This document shows positions 18,789 to 29,193 of a stretch of 64,000 nucleotides of DNA, one piece after another. Both the position numbers and the translations under genes were made by a program. How positions within the stretch are numbered: the first letter of the stretch is position 1; each line of letters begins with the position of its first letter. The notes below the pieces were generated by a model. The model saw only the letters and a program-made list of their open reading frames with translations. It ran no database searches and was not told the origin of the DNA. This DNA comes from Lysobacter sp. Root916 (GTDB taxonomy: Bacteria; Pseudomonadota; Gammaproteobacteria; Xanthomonadales; Xanthomonadaceae), in assembly GCF_001429785.1 (NCBI RefSeq), contig NZ_LMJF01000001.1, positions 1,471,878-1,535,877 on the forward strand. The letters are read 5' to 3'.

Positions 18789-21020
18789 TTATGCCCTCCC
18801 CGCCTGGACGCGACCGGCGCCGAGCGGCGCGGTGGCGCCGTGGCCGCTTTCGATCCAGACCGTGCCGCGCGCAACCTTGTCGCTGGTCGCGACCGGCAGG
18901 GTCGCGGTGCCGGCGGCGGCGGTGAACTTGCCGACCGTGCCGTCGGCCAGACCAGCGGCCTGCGCGTCGAGCGGATGCAACACGGCGCGCGGTTCGAGGT
19001 TGAGCGGGTGCGACTGCAGCGCGGCCGCGCGGCGCACGGTGGCGTCGCTGCGGTAGATCGCGATGCTGGCCGCTACCTCGAAGCCCTCGCCCGCCGTGTT
19101 CGCGGCCTTGCCGGCAGCCGGCTTGACCGAGACAGGTTGGATTCCGGCGCGCAGACCGGCCAGGTCGGTGAAGTCGAAACCGGCCGCGCCGAGCTCGCCG
19201 CCCAGTGCGCGCAGCACTCGCCAACCCGCGCGCGCCTCGCCCGGCAGCTTGCCGCCGGCGCTCGCGCTCTGGTCGCGACCGTCGAGGTTGGTCAGGGTGG
19301 CGTCGATCTCGGGCAGCAAGCCGATCGGCAGGATCACGTCGGCGACGGCGCGGGTCGAGCGGCAGGCGTAATGGCTGAAGGCCACGACCTGGGCCTGGCC
19401 CAAGGCTTTCAACGCGGTGGCGGTGTCGGCGAAATCCAGACCCGGCTCGATGCCGTAGATCAGGTAGGCGCCGCGCGCGTCGGCGAGCATGCCCTGGGCG
19501 TCGCGCGCGCTGGGCAGCACGCCGTGGCGGCTCAGGCCCAGCGCATTGGCGCCCTGCGGGATGCGGCACAGCGCGGCGCCGGTGGCGGCGGCGAAATCGG
19601 CCGCCGCGGCGCGGATCGCGGCCGCATGCGGGCCGTTCTCGGCCAGCGCGCCGAGCACGATCGCGCAACGGGTGCCGGCCTTGGCGGCCTCGCGCAGGCC
19701 GGCATCGGCGAGCGTCGCGGCCAGCTGCGACGGCGCGACGATGTGCTTGCCGGCCAGGTCGAAGGTGAAGTCGAAGTCGACCGGATTGACCGCGTGCACC
19801 TTGGCGCCGCGGGTCCAGGCCTTGCGCACGCGCTGGTGCGCGAGCGGCAGTTCGTGGCGCAGGTTGCTGCCCACGATCACGATCACGTCGGCCTGCGAGA
19901 GGTCGGCGACCGGCATCGCGAAGGCTTCGGCGACGGCGGCGTCGGACAAGTCGTGTTGAGCGATGCGGTGATCGAGGTTGCCGGTGCCCAAGGCCCCGGC
20001 CAGGCGCGCCAGCAGCGCGCCCTCTTCGTTCGAGGTCGCCGGATGGGCGAGCACGCCCAGCGCGTCGGCGCCGTTGTCGCGCAGGATCCTGGCGGCGCGC
20101 GAGATCGCGTCTTCCCACGTCGTCTCACGCCATTCGCCGCCGTCCTTGACCATCGGCGCGGTGGCGCGGTCTTCGGCGTACAGCCCCTGGTGCGAGTAAC
20201 GGTCGCGGTCCGACAGCCAGCACTCGTTGACGGCTTCGTTGTCGCGCGGGACGCTGCGCAGCACGTCGCCGCGGCGCACGTGCAGGAACAGGTTGCTGCC
20301 CAGGGCGTCGTGGTAGCCCAGCGACTCGCGCGCGGTCAGCTCCCAGGGACGGGCCTGGAACTGGAACACCTTGTTGGTCAGCGCGCCGACCGGGCAGACG
20401 TCGATCACGTTGCCGGACAGCTCGGTGGTCAGCGGCTTGCCGTCGTAGGTGCCGATCTGCAGATTCTCGCCGCGGTACATGCCGCCGAGCTCGTAAGTGC
20501 CGGCGACTTCCGCGGTGAAGCGCACGCAGCGCGTGCACTGGATGCAGCGGGTCATCTCGGTGGCGACCAGCGGGCCCATGTCTTCGTCGGGCACCACGCG
20601 CTTGCGCTCGGCGAAACGGCTGACCGAGCGGCCGTAGCCCATCGACAGGTCCTGCAACTCGCATTCGCCGCCCTGATCGCAGATCGGGCAGTCCAGCGGG
20701 TGATTGACCAGCAGGAACTCCATCACGTTGCGCTGCGACTTCAGCGCCTTCTCGCTGCGCGTGACCACCTTCATGCCGTCCATCACCGGCGTGGCGCAGG
20801 CCGGCGCGGGCTTGGGCATCTTCTCGACTTCGACCAGGCACATGCGGCAGTTGGCCGCGATGCTGAGCTTGTCGTGGTAGCAGAAACGCGGAATCGGAAT
20901 GCCGGCCTTGTCGGCGGCCTGGATGATCATCGAACCCTTGGGCGCGGCCATCTCGACGCCGTCGATGAAGACGGTGACGTGATCCGGCGGCAGGTTCGGA
21001 TTTACCGACTGGGCGCTCAT
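18789..21020 (-). CDS. nuoG: NADH-quinone oxidoreductase subunit G
   Basis: A 743-residue iron-sulfur subunit of the NADH-oxidising arm. The N-terminus holds a 2Fe-2S ferredoxin domain (CYHDKLSIAANCRMC then CATP), the histidine/cysteine 4Fe-4S site (HPLDCPICDQGGECELQD) and CIQCTRCVRF. The rest is a molybdopterin-oxidoreductase-like domain without cofactor role in complex I. The ATG at 21018-21020 overlaps the nuoF stop codon (ATGA). Confidence 0.96.
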   Translation of the reverse strand: MSAQSVNPNLPPDHVTVFIDGVEMAAPKGSMIIQAADKAGIPIPRFCYHDKLSIAANCRMCLVEVEKMPKPAPACATPVMDGMKVVTRSEKALKSQRNVMEFLLVNHPLDCPICDQGGECELQDLSMGYGRSVSRFAERKRVVPDEDMGPLVATEMTRCIQCTRCVRFTAEVAGTYELGGMYRGENLQIGTYDGKPLTTELSGNVIDVCPVGALTNKVFQFQARPWELTARESLGYHDALGSNLFLHVRRGDVLRSVPRDNEAVNECWLSDRDRYSHQGLYAEDRATAPMVKDGGEWRETTWEDAISRAARILRDNGADALGVLAHPATSNEEGALLARLAGALGTGNLDHRIAQHDLSDAAVAEAFAMPVADLSQADVIVIVGSNLRHELPLAHQRVRKAWTRGAKVHAVNPVDFDFTFDLAGKHIVAPSQLAATLADAGLREAAKAGTRCAIVLGALAENGPHAAAIRAAAADFAAATGAALCRIPQGANALGLSRHGVLPSARDAQGMLADARGAYLIYGIEPGLDFADTATALKALGQAQVVAFSHYACRSTRAVADVILPIGLLPEIDATLTNLDGRDQSASAGGKLPGEARAGWRVLRALGGELGAAGFDFTDLAGLRAGIQPVSVKPAAGKAANTAGEGFEVAASIAIYRSDATVRRAAALQSHPLNLEPRAVLHPLDAQAAGLADGTVGKFTAAAGTATLPVATSDKVARGTVWIESGHGATAPLGAGRVQAGRA

Positions 21021-22384
21021 GCGGCCACCTTCTCGACCGTGCCGGCGGCCTGATCGTCGACGAGGAACCGCTTGTTCACGATCGCGTACTCGAACTCGTT
21101 CCAGTAGTGGCGCAGGAAGCCCTGCACCGGCCACGCCGCGGCTTCGCCGAACGCGCAGATGGTGTGGCCTTCGATCTGGCCGGCGGCGGCGCGCAGCATC
21201 TGCAGGTCTTCCAGCGTGGCCTGCTTCTCGACGATGCGGGTCAGCATGCGGTACATCCAGCCGGTGCCTTCGCGGCAGGGCGTGCACTGGCCGCAGCTTT
21301 CCTTGAAATAGAAACGCGCGATGCGCTGGCAGGCGCGGACCATGCAGGTGGTCTCGTCCATCACGATCACGGCGCCGGAACCCAGGCCGGAACCGGCCTT
21401 CTGGATCGCGTCGTAATCCATGGTCAGACCCATCATGGTCTCGCCCGGCAACACCGGCATCGAGGAACCGCCCGGAATCACCGCCTTGAGCTTGCGGCCG
21501 TCGCGCATGCCGCCGGCCATCTCCAGCAGCTCGGCGAACGGCGTGCCCAGACGGATTTCGAAGTTGCCCGGGTTGGCGACGTGGCCGGACACCGAGAAGA
21601 TCTTGGGACCGCCGTTGTTGGGCTTGCCGAGGTTGAGGAACCACTCGGCGCCGTTGCGGATGATCGCCGGCACCGAGGCGTAGGTCTCGGTGTTGTTGAT
21701 CGTGGTCGGCTTGCCGAACAGGCCGAAATTGGCCGGGAACGGCGGCTTGTAGCGCGGCTGGCCCTTCTTGCCCTCCAGCGACTCCATCAGCGCGGTTTCT
21801 TCGCCGCAGATGTAGGCGCCGGCGCCGAGCGCGCCGTAGATGTCGATGTCGATGCCGCTGCCCAGCACGTTCTTGCCCAGCCAGCCGTGCTCGTAGGCTT
21901 CCTTCAGCGCCTGCTCGAAATGCTCGAACGGCTCGTGATGGAACTCGCCGCGCAGGTAGTTGTAGGCCACGGTCGAACCGGTGGCGTAGCAGGCGATCGC
22001 CATGCCCTCCACCACCGCATGCGGGTTGTAGCGCAGGATGTCGCGGTCCTTGGCGGTGCCCGGCTCGGATTCGTCCGAGTTGCACAGGATGTATTTCTGG
22101 GTGCCGCTGCCCTTGGGCATGAAGCTCCACTTCAGACCGGTCGGGAAGCCCGCGCCGCCGCGGCCGCGCAAGCCCGAACCCTTGACCATGTCGACCACCG
22201 CGGCCGGATCCATCTTCTCGCTCAGGATCTTGCGCAGCGCCGCGTAGCCGCCGGTCTTGAGGTAGTTCTCGTACGACCAGGGGGTGTCGAAGTGCAGGGT
22301 CGTGTAGACGACCTGATGCTCTTGCGGCGCCGGGCCGACCGGACCGTAGCCCTGGGAATAGTCGTGGTGATCGTGATGCGCCAT
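21017..22384 (-). CDS. nuoF: NADH-quinone oxidoreductase subunit F
   Basis: A 455-residue subunit that binds NADH, FMN and the N3 4Fe-4S cluster. Motifs: GRGGAGFPTGLKWSFMP (FMN/NADH site), GAGAYICGEETALMESLEG, and ESCGQCTPCREG plus the later cysteine in TICAFGEAAAWPVQG. The N-terminus is unusually histidine-rich (MAHHDHHDY). The ATG at 22382-22384 gives this form; the gene starts 12 bases after the nuoE stop. Confidence 0.96.
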   Translation of the reverse strand: MAHHDHHDYSQGYGPVGPAPQEHQVVYTTLHFDTPWSYENYLKTGGYAALRKILSEKMDPAAVVDMVKGSGLRGRGGAGFPTGLKWSFMPKGSGTQKYILCNSDESEPGTAKDRDILRYNPHAVVEGMAIACYATGSTVAYNYLRGEFHHEPFEHFEQALKEAYEHGWLGKNVLGSGIDIDIYGALGAGAYICGEETALMESLEGKKGQPRYKPPFPANFGLFGKPTTINNTETYASVPAIIRNGAEWFLNLGKPNNGGPKIFSVSGHVANPGNFEIRLGTPFAELLEMAGGMRDGRKLKAVIPGGSSMPVLPGETMMGLTMDYDAIQKAGSGLGSGAVIVMDETTCMVRACQRIARFYFKESCGQCTPCREGTGWMYRMLTRIVEKQATLEDLQMLRAAAGQIEGHTICAFGEAAAWPVQGFLRHYWNEFEYAIVNKRFLVDDQAAGTVEKVAA

Positions 22385-22395
22385 CTGGCCCTGCC

Positions 22396-22923
22396 TCACT
22401 TCAAACCGTCGAGAATCTCGTCCACCTTGGCGGTGTCGAGCTTCTCGCGGTAATGACCGTTGACGACGACCACCGGCGCGCCGCAGCACGCGGCCAGGCA
22501 CTCTTCCTCGCGCTTGAGGAAGATGCGGCCGTCGGCGGTGGACTCGCCGAGCTTGCAGCCCAGCTTCTTCTCGGCGTGGCGGACCAGGTCCTCGGCGCCG
22601 TTGAGCCAGCAGCTGATGTTGGTGCAGAAGGCGACGTTATGGCGGCCGACCTTCTCGGTCTCGAACATCGAATAGAAGCTCGCGACCTCGTAGGCCCACA
22701 CCGGCGGCAGGCCCAGGTACTTGGCGACCGCGGCGATCAGCTCGTCGGTCAGCCAGCCGCCGTTCTGTTCCTGCGCGGCGTGCAGGCCCTGCAGTACGGC
22801 CGAACGCTTGCGATCCGGCGGAAACTTGCTCAGCCAGTGATCGATATGCGCGCGCGTCTTGTCCGACAGCGCCGCCATCGGATCGACATGCTGCGCGGTT
22901 TCGAAATTGCCAGTCGCCTTCAT
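22396..22923 (-). CDS. nuoE: NADH-quinone oxidoreductase subunit E
   Basis: A 175-residue thioredoxin-like subunit with the N1a 2Fe-2S cluster. The four ligands are present as C-x4-C (CTNISC) and C-x3-C (CLAAC). The family phrase YEVASFYSMF is also clear. The N-terminal helical part is normal for the family. It lies 28 bases after nuoD. Confidence 0.96.
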   Translation of the reverse strand: MKATGNFETAQHVDPMAALSDKTRAHIDHWLSKFPPDRKRSAVLQGLHAAQEQNGGWLTDELIAAVAKYLGLPPVWAYEVASFYSMFETEKVGRHNVAFCTNISCWLNGAEDLVRHAEKKLGCKLGESTADGRIFLKREEECLAACCGAPVVVVNGHYREKLDTAKVDEILDGLK

Positions 22924-22951
22924 TCGCTCTATTCCTCAGTGATCGCCGCGA

Positions 22952-24253
22952 TCAGCGGTCGATCTCGCCGAACACGACGTCGTAGGTGCCGATCATGGCC
23001 ACCACGTCGGCCAGCATGTGACCCTTCACGATCTCGTCCATCGAAGACAGGTGCGCGAAACCCGGCGCACGCAGCTTGCAGCGGAACGGCTTGTTGGCGC
23101 CGTCGGAGACCAGGTAGCAGCCGAACTCGCCCTTGGGCGCCTCGACCGCGGCGTAGGTTTCGCCGGCGGGCACGCAATAGCCTTCGGAGAACAGCTTGAA
23201 GTGGTGGATCAGGGCTTCCATGTCGTCCTTCATTTCCTCGCGCTTGGGCGGCGCGACCTTGAAGTTGTCGACGATGACGGGGCCCGGGTTGGCCTTCAGC
23301 CACTTCACGCTCTGCTTGATGATGCGGTTGGACTCGCGCATTTCCGCGATCCGGACCAGGTAGCGGTCGTAGCAGTCGCCGTTCACGCCGACCGGAATGT
23401 CGAAATCGACCTCCGCGTACTTGGCGTAGGGCTGCTTCTTGCGCAGGTCCCAAGCGATGCCGGAGCCGCGGATCATCGGCCCGGTCATGCCCAAGGCCAG
23501 CGCCTGTTCCGGCGAGACCACGCCCACGCCGACGGTGCGCTGCTTCCAGATGCGGTTGTCGGTGAGCAGGGTCTCGTACTCGTCGACGCGCTTGGGGAAG
23601 TCGTCGGTGAACGCGTCCAGGTAGTCCAGCAGCGAACCTTCGCGCCATTCGTTGAAGCGCTTGAGGCTGCCGCCCTTCTTCCACGGCGATTCGCGGTACT
23701 TGGGCATGCGGTCCGGCAGGTCGCGGTAGACGCCGCCCGGACGGTAGTAGGCCGCGTGCATGCGCGCGCCGCTGACCGCTTCGTAGCAGTCCATCAGCTC
23801 TTCGCGCTCGCGGAACGCGTACAGGAACACCGCCATCGCGCCCAGGTCGAGCGCGTTCGAACCTACCCACATCAGGTGGTTCAGGATGCGGGTGATCTCG
23901 TCGAACATGGTGCGGATGTACTGCGCGCGCTCGGGCGCCTCGATCCCCAGCAGGGTCTCGATCGCGCGCACGTAAGCGTGCTCGTTGCACATCATCGACA
24001 CGTAGTCCAGGCGATCCATGTAGCCGATCGACTGGTTGAAGGGCTTGGACTCGGCCAGCTTCTCGGTGCCGCGGTGGAGCAGACCGATATGCGGGTCGGC
24101 GCGCTGCACGACTTCGCCGTCCATTTCCAGGATCAGGCGCAGCACGCCGTGCGCGGCCGGATGCTGGGGACCGAAGTTGAGGGTGTAGTTGCGGATCTCG
24201 GCGTTGTTCAGGCCCGAGGTCGCGCTGGCCTTGCCCGGCAGTTGAGCGCTCAC
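22952..24253 (-). CDS. nuoD: NADH-quinone oxidoreductase subunit D
   Basis: A 433-residue 49-kDa-type subunit that forms the quinone-reducing site with NuoB. Typical phrases: [45 protein letters not shown] and the C-terminal [12 protein letters not shown]. The start is GTG at 24251-24253, overlapping the nuoC stop, with GGAGG seven bases upstream. Confidence 0.97.
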   Translation of the reverse strand: MSAQLPGKASATSGLNNAEIRNYTLNFGPQHPAAHGVLRLILEMDGEVVQRADPHIGLLHRGTEKLAESKPFNQSIGYMDRLDYVSMMCNEHAYVRAIETLLGIEAPERAQYIRTMFDEITRILNHLMWVGSNALDLGAMAVFLYAFREREELMDCYEAVSGARMHAAYYRPGGVYRDLPDRMPKYRESPWKKGGSLKRFNEWREGSLLDYLDAFTDDFPKRVDEYETLLTDNRIWKQRTVGVGVVSPEQALALGMTGPMIRGSGIAWDLRKKQPYAKYAEVDFDIPVGVNGDCYDRYLVRIAEMRESNRIIKQSVKWLKANPGPVIVDNFKVAPPKREEMKDDMEALIHHFKLFSEGYCVPAGETYAAVEAPKGEFGCYLVSDGANKPFRCKLRAPGFAHLSSMDEIVKGHMLADVVAMIGTYDVVFGEIDR

Positions 24254-24978
24254 TTCTTCACCTCCGAGCGCTGCGCGGCTTCGCCGACGGCGGTCTGGTA
24301 GCGGGCGTCGTCGCGGATCACGCGCGGCACGCCGACGCGCGGCTCGATCGACACCGGTTCGTAGACCACGCGGCGCTTGTCGGGGTCGTAACGCACTTCG
24401 ACGTTGCCGATCAGCGGGAAGTCCTTGCGGAACGGATGACCGACGAAACCGTAGTCGGTGAGGATGCGGCGCAGGTCCGGGTGGCCTTCGAAGATGATGC
24501 CGAACAGGTCGAAGGCTTCGCGTTCGAACCAGTTCACGCCCGGCCAGATCGAGGTCAGCGAGGCCACGGTCGGCAGATCGTCGTTGTCGGCGAACGCGCG
24601 CAGGCGCAGGCGGCGGTTGTGCTGGTACGACAGCAGATGCGCGACCGCGGCATAGCGGCGCGCAGGCAGGGTCGGCACGCCGTTGGGCGACTCGCCCCAG
24701 ACGAAACGACCGGCGCTCTTGCCTTCCACGCCGCGCGAGAAGCCTTCCGAGGACACGTCGGTGTCCCACTCGTCGCTGCCGTAGCTGAGGTAGTCGACGC
24801 CGCTGACGTCGACGCATTGTTCGAAGCCGAACTCGTCGCGCAGCGCGCGCGCGGCGTCCAGCCAATCGGCGGCGCTGGTTTCCAGCGTCACTTCGCCGCG
24901 CGGCTGGGCGACCACGACGGCGGCGCCCGGGAAACGGGCGCGCAGGCGATCGGCGAAAGCGTTCACGGTTTCGGTCAT
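24250..24978 (-). CDS. nuoC: NADH-quinone oxidoreductase subunit C
   Basis: A 242-residue 30-kDa-type peripheral-arm subunit, encoded separately from NuoD (not fused as in Escherichia coli). The signature [20 protein letters not shown] is present, followed by the [10 protein letters not shown]-type phrase. The ATG at 24976-24978 is one base after the nuoB stop. The stop overlaps the nuoD GTG. Confidence 0.97.
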   Translation of the reverse strand: MTETVNAFADRLRARFPGAAVVVAQPRGEVTLETSAADWLDAARALRDEFGFEQCVDVSGVDYLSYGSDEWDTDVSSEGFSRGVEGKSAGRFVWGESPNGVPTLPARRYAAVAHLLSYQHNRRLRLRAFADNDDLPTVASLTSIWPGVNWFEREAFDLFGIIFEGHPDLRRILTDYGFVGHPFRKDFPLIGNVEVRYDPDKRRVVYEPVSIEPRVGVPRVIRDDARYQTAVGEAAQRSEVKK

Positions 24979-24979
24979 G

Positions 24980-25554
<575 letters not shown>

Positions 25555-25564
<10 letters not shown>

Positions 25565-25911
25565 TCGAGCGCTCCCTTCTTCCAGACGTAGACGAAGCCG
25601 AGCAGGAGCATGCTGGCGAAGATGCCCATCTCGATCAGGCCGATCGGACCGAGTTCGCGGAACACGGTGGCCCAGGGCACGATGAAGATGATTTCCAGAT
25701 CGAAAATGATGAACTGGATGGCGATGAGGTAGTAGCGCACGTCGAATTGCATGCGCGCGGCCTCGAAGGCCTCGAAGCCGCATTCGTAGGGAGATAGCTT
25801 CTCCACAGTCGGGCGCTTGGGCCCGAGCGTGTTGCCTACCACCAACAGGGCGACGCCAATGACGCTGGCGACGATCAGGAACAGCAGGGTCGGCAGGTAT
25901 TCGGCCAGCAC
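25555..25911 (-). CDS. nuoA: NADH-quinone oxidoreductase subunit A
   Basis: A 118-residue three-helix membrane subunit of complex I. Family marks: [23 protein letters not shown] (here residues 41-63, quoted in part: YECGFEAF) and [14 protein letters not shown]. The start is GTG at 25909-25911. First gene of the 14-gene nuo operon, 146 bases downstream of tRNA-Leu; I found no convincing promoter hexamers in that gap. Confidence 0.96.
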
Positions 25912-26057
25912 TCGGTGTTCTCTCGGCTACTTGGCCGCGTTTCCGCAGCCTTGGCTCGGCGGTATGGTCCTGTTCGGAATGCCGATCAGGCCAGTGGCGC
26001 GGCCCGCCGTGCGTGCCGCACCTCGGGTAGTTGGTGCGTGGTGTAGCTGATTCGGTG

Positions 26058-26142
26058 TGGTGCCCAAAGGGGGACTCGAACCCCCACGACTTACGTCGCT
26101 ACCACCTCAAGGTAGTGCGTCTACCAATTCCGCCATCTGGGC
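26058..26142 (-). tRNA. leuU: tRNA-Leu (GAG)
   Basis: An 85-base class II tRNA with CCA encoded. Acceptor GCCCAGA pairs with TTTGGGC apart from one mismatch; the anticodon stem CTACC/GGTAG carries loop TTGAGGT, giving anticodon GAG. A long variable arm (GCGACGTAAGTCGT) is typical of leucine tRNAs. It follows secG, the same order as secG-leuU in Escherichia coli. Confidence 0.95.
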
Positions 26143-26269
26143 AATCAAACCTGGCCATCCTGGCCCTGACTCCGTCAGTACCGCGCGAAGCCGTTCGGTC
26201 ATCGCTGACCGCGCCCCGGTCGTCCGTTCCGGGCCGCTTGAATCACAAGCTCTATATTACCGCGCTTTG

Positions 26270-26767
26270 TCAGCCGCCCGAAGCCGGTTGCGACTGCGGC
26301 GGGGCCTGCTGCGGGGCCGGAGCGGCCGGGACCGTGGTCCCGCTGGCGGCCGGCGCCTGCGGCGCGGTGGTCGCCGGCGCGCTGGGCACGGTCGAAGCCG
26401 GAGCCGCCGGAGCCGTCTGCGCCGGAGCGCTCGGAACCGTGCTGCCGGGGGCCGGGGTAGCGGGCTTGGCCTGGGTGTTGGCGATGTCCGCGGCCAAGCC
26501 GACGTCCTGCGAGGCCGGAGCAGCGCCGCCAGCGGCGCCGCGCGAGGCCTGCCAGGCCATGAACAGGCTGATCGCGAAGAACGCGATGGCCAGCCACTTG
26601 GTGGCCTTGGACAGGAAGTTGGAGGAACCGCGGGCGCCGAACACGGTCGCCGAAGCGCCGCCGCCGAAGCCCGAGCCCGCCTGCGCGCCTGCGCCGCGTT
26701 GCATCAGGATCAGCGCGACCATGGCGATCGCGATCAACACATAGATGACGTTGAGGAACAACAGCAT
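26270..26767 (-). CDS. secG: Preprotein translocase subunit SecG, long C-terminal tail
   Basis: A 165-residue protein. Residues 1-75 form the normal SecG core: two membrane helices (LFLNVIYVLIAIAMVALIL; KWLAIAFFAISLFMAW) joined by the glycine-rich loop with GSGFGGGASATVFG. SecG supports protein export with SecYE and SecA. The remaining 90 residues are an Ala/Pro/Thr/Gln-rich tail with repeats of the type TVPSAPA, making the protein about one and a half times the usual length. It lies 58 bases after tpiA and before tRNA-Leu, the usual setting. Confidence 0.95.
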   Translation of the reverse strand: MLLFLNVIYVLIAIAMVALILMQRGAGAQAGSGFGGGASATVFGARGSSNFLSKATKWLAIAFFAISLFMAWQASRGAAGGAAPASQDVGLAADIANTQAKPATPAPGSTVPSAPAQTAPAAPASTVPSAPATTAPQAPAASGTTVPAAPAPQQAPPQSQPASGG

Positions 26768-26825
26768 CGTCGAATTCTTTTCTTTGGCTACGTTGTGACG
26801 ACCGCCGGGCGGGCCCGAAAGTTCG

Positions 26826-27575
26826 TCAGGGTGCCGCCGCGGCTGCGATGGCGTTGAAATCGGCGGCGACCAGGGAGGCCCCACCGATCAGGCCGCCGTC
26901 GACGTCCGGCTGGGAAAACAGCGCGGCGGCGTTGTCGGCCTTCACGCTACCGCCGTACAGAATGGGTAGCGAGCCAGCAATTCTAGCATCGTGTCCGGCG
27001 ATTTCGCTACGAATGAATGCGTGCACGGCCTGCGCCTGCTCCGGGCTGGCGGTCTTGCCGGTGCCGATGGCCCAGACCGGCTCGTAGGCCAGGATCGCGC
27101 CCTCCAGCGCCGCCACGCCCAGCAGTTCCAGCACCGGGCTCAGCTGCTCCTGCAGGCGGTACTCGGTCTGGCCGTCCTCGCGCTCGCTCAGGGTCTCGCC
27201 CACGCACAGGATCGGCACCAGGCCGGCGGCCTTGGCGGCGGCGAACTTGCGCGCGACCAGCTCGCTGCTCTCGGCGTGGTACTGGCGGCGCTCGGAATGG
27301 CCGACCAGGCCATAGCCCGCGCCCACGTCCTTGAGCATCGCCGCCGAGACTTCGCCGGTGTAGGCGCCCTTCTCGTTGCTGCTCACGTCCTGCGCGCCGA
27401 AGTCCAGACCGCGGCCGAGGTAGTGCTCGATCAGCTCGCCCAGGTAGGGCAGCGGCGGCAGGATGATGCGCTCGACCCCGGCCGGCGCCTGCGCGGCGAC
27501 CTGATCCAGCAACCCGAAGGCGAACTCGCGGCTGCCATGCAGCTTCCAGTTTCCGGCGACGATCCTGCGGCGCAT
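26826..27575 (-). CDS. tpiA: Triosephosphate isomerase
   Basis: A 249-residue TIM-barrel enzyme that interconverts dihydroxyacetone phosphate and glyceraldehyde 3-phosphate. Active-site marks: AGNWKLHG (Asn and Lys), VGHSERR (His), YEPVWAIGTGKTA (catalytic Glu and loop 6), and LYGGSVK. I chose the ATG at 27573-27575, five bases after GGAG; the GTG two codons upstream has no room for a ribosome binding site. It is divergent from the SDR gene. Confidence 0.97.
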   Translation of the reverse strand: MRRRIVAGNWKLHGSREFAFGLLDQVAAQAPAGVERIILPPLPYLGELIEHYLGRGLDFGAQDVSSNEKGAYTGEVSAAMLKDVGAGYGLVGHSERRQYHAESSELVARKFAAAKAAGLVPILCVGETLSEREDGQTEYRLQEQLSPVLELLGVAALEGAILAYEPVWAIGTGKTASPEQAQAVHAFIRSEIAGHDARIAGSLPILYGGSVKADNAAALFSQPDVDGGLIGGASLVAADFNAIAAAAAP

Positions 27576-27677
27576 GGCCACTCCGTGGTACGAAAGGACG
27601 CAAGTTTACCGCAGCCCCGCCCGCGCACGGACCGCGCGCGGCGAGGAACCCCGACACGACCGGCAACGAAGGCCTCC

Positions 27678-28484
27678 ATGCCCGAAACCGCAAACACCCC
27701 CTACGCCCTGATCACGGGCGCCTCGGCCGGCATCGGCGCCGCCCTCGCCCGCGAGTACGCGCGCCGCGGCGTGCCGCTGGTGCTGACCGCGCGCCGCGAG
27801 GACCGCCTGCAGGCCCTGGCCGCCGAGCTGCGCGACCGCGTCGCGGTGGAAGTGATCGCCGCCGACCTCGCCGACCCGGCCGCGCCCGCGCGGCTGCAGG
27901 CCGAAACCCGCCGCCGCGGCCTGGCGATCGGCCATCTGGTCAACAACGCCGGCTACGGCGTGCCTGGGCGCTACCTGGCCGACGACTGGAAGGTCCATGC
28001 CGACTTCCTGCAGGTGATGGTGACCGCGGTCGCCGAACTCAGTTACCGCTACCTGCCCGAGATGGAGCAGCGCGGCCACGGCCGCATCCTCAACATCGCC
28101 TCGCTGGCCGGGCTGGCGCCGCCCTCGGCCGGGCACACCCTGTATGGCGCGGCCAAGAGCTTCGTGATTCGCTTCAGCCAATCGCTGGCGCTGGAAAGCC
28201 GGCCGCGCGGCGTGCATGTGACCGCACTATGCCCGGGCTTCACCTATACCGAGTTCCACGACGTCAACGGCATGCGCGAGCGCATCTCGCGCCTGCCGAA
28301 ATGGCTGTGGCTGGACGCCGACACGGTCGCGCGCCTGGGCGTGGACGCGGTCGAGCGCGGCGACGCGCGCTGCATCACCGGCACCGCCAACAAGATCGTC
28401 GCCGGCCTGGCCAAGTACCTGCCCGACCGCGTCGCCACCGCTCTGGTCGCGCGCCGGGCCAGCGATTTCCGCGACGCCGAATGA
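27678..28484 (+). CDS. SDR family oxidoreductase
   Basis: A 268-residue short-chain dehydrogenase/reductase. It has the NAD(P) motif TGASAGIG near residue 15, NNAGYG, a serine in NIASLAG, and the catalytic pair in LYGAAKSF (Tyr-x3-Lys). Arginines after the glycine motif (TARREDRL) suggest NADPH. The substrate cannot be told from sequence; the closest known group is the DltE/YqjQ-like classical SDRs. Its stop overlaps the start of the DNA glycosylase gene (ATGA), so the two form a small operon. Confidence 0.88.
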   Translation: MPETANTPYALITGASAGIGAALAREYARRGVPLVLTARREDRLQALAAELRDRVAVEVIAADLADPAAPARLQAETRRRGLAIGHLVNNAGYGVPGRYLADDWKVHADFLQVMVTAVAELSYRYLPEMEQRGHGRILNIASLAGLAPPSAGHTLYGAAKSFVIRFSQSLALESRPRGVHVTALCPGFTYTEFHDVNGMRERISRLPKWLWLDADTVARLGVDAVERGDARCITGTANKIVAGLAKYLPDRVATALVARRASDFRDAE

Positions 28485-29008
28485 GCGGCGGCGCAAGGCT
28501 CAGCAGCTTCGCGCCGGTGGCGACCGCCGACGCGCGCGTGCTGGTGCTGGGCAGCATGCCCGGCGAGGCCTCGCTGGCGGCCACGCGCTATTACGCGCAT
28601 CCGCAGAATCGGTTCTGGCCGATCATGGGCGCGCTGGTCGGCGCCACGCCTGCCCTGCCCTACGAGCAGCGCCTGCAGCGGCTGCTCGACGCGGGGATCG
28701 CGCTATGGGACGTGCTGGCCAGCTGCGAGCGCGTCGGCAGCCTGGACACGGCGATCCGGGCGCCGCAGGCCAACGACTTCGCGGGCTTCTTCGCCGCGCA
28801 TCCGCGGGTGGCGACGGTGCTGTTCAACGGGGCACAGGCGGAAACGAGCTTTCGACGCCTGGTGCTGCCGGGGCTGGCCGCGCCGCTGCCGATGCTGCGG
28901 CGGTTGCCGTCGACGAGTCCGGCGAATGCCGGACAGCGGCCGGAGGCGAAGCTGGCGGCTTGGCGAGAGGCCTTGTCGGACGCGGGCATTGCCCTGACCC
29001 CCGCCTGA
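28481..29008 (+). CDS. DNA-deoxyinosine (hypoxanthine/uracil) glycosylase
   Basis: A 175-residue member of the uracil-DNA glycosylase superfamily, most like the hypoxanthine-DNA glycosylase group (family 6). Evidence: the start LVLGSMPGEASLAATRYYAHPQNRFW (residues 20-45; key part GSMPGEAS), a WDVLASCER segment, NDFAGFF, and the late LPSTSPAN loop. These enzymes remove deaminated bases (inosine, sometimes uracil) from DNA. It is translationally coupled to the SDR gene. Family call firm, exact substrate less so. Confidence 0.85.
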   Translation: MSGGARLSSFAPVATADARVLVLGSMPGEASLAATRYYAHPQNRFWPIMGALVGATPALPYEQRLQRLLDAGIALWDVLASCERVGSLDTAIRAPQANDFAGFFAAHPRVATVLFNGAQAETSFRRLVLPGLAAPLPMLRRLPSTSPANAGQRPEAKLAAWREALSDAGIALTPA

Positions 29009-29142
29009 CATCGTGGCGCGAGGCCCTAATCCCGCTGGCGGCGAGCGTAGGAAGGGCTGAGTAGGTGGCGCGTAGCGCCGGATAGGGCGCGCGAAATGGG
29101 AGCGGCGGCGCGGGCTTGATGCTGCGCGGGCCCTCACCCCAA

Positions 29143-29168
29143 CCCCTCTCCCGCGAGCGGGAGAGGGG
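29143..29168. repeat. CCCCTCTCCCGC hairpin element
   Basis: A perfect 12-bp inverted repeat (29143-29154 with 29157-29168) with a two-base centre, preceded by CCCTCACCCCAA. It sits in the convergent gap between the glycosylase gene and the oxygenase gene. A related shorter hairpin with the same CCAACCCCTCTCC core is at 49856-49882. It may act as a bidirectional terminator or as a dispersed repeat. Confidence 0.65.
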
Positions 29169-29193
29169 CTCATGAGCCAGGGCGTAACGAACC

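Noticed and set aside
17106-21053. Open frame of 1315 codons on the plus strand opposite nuoG-nuoJ
   Set aside because: Low-complexity Ala/Arg/Gln/His sequence without a motif; the nuo genes on the minus strand are certain.
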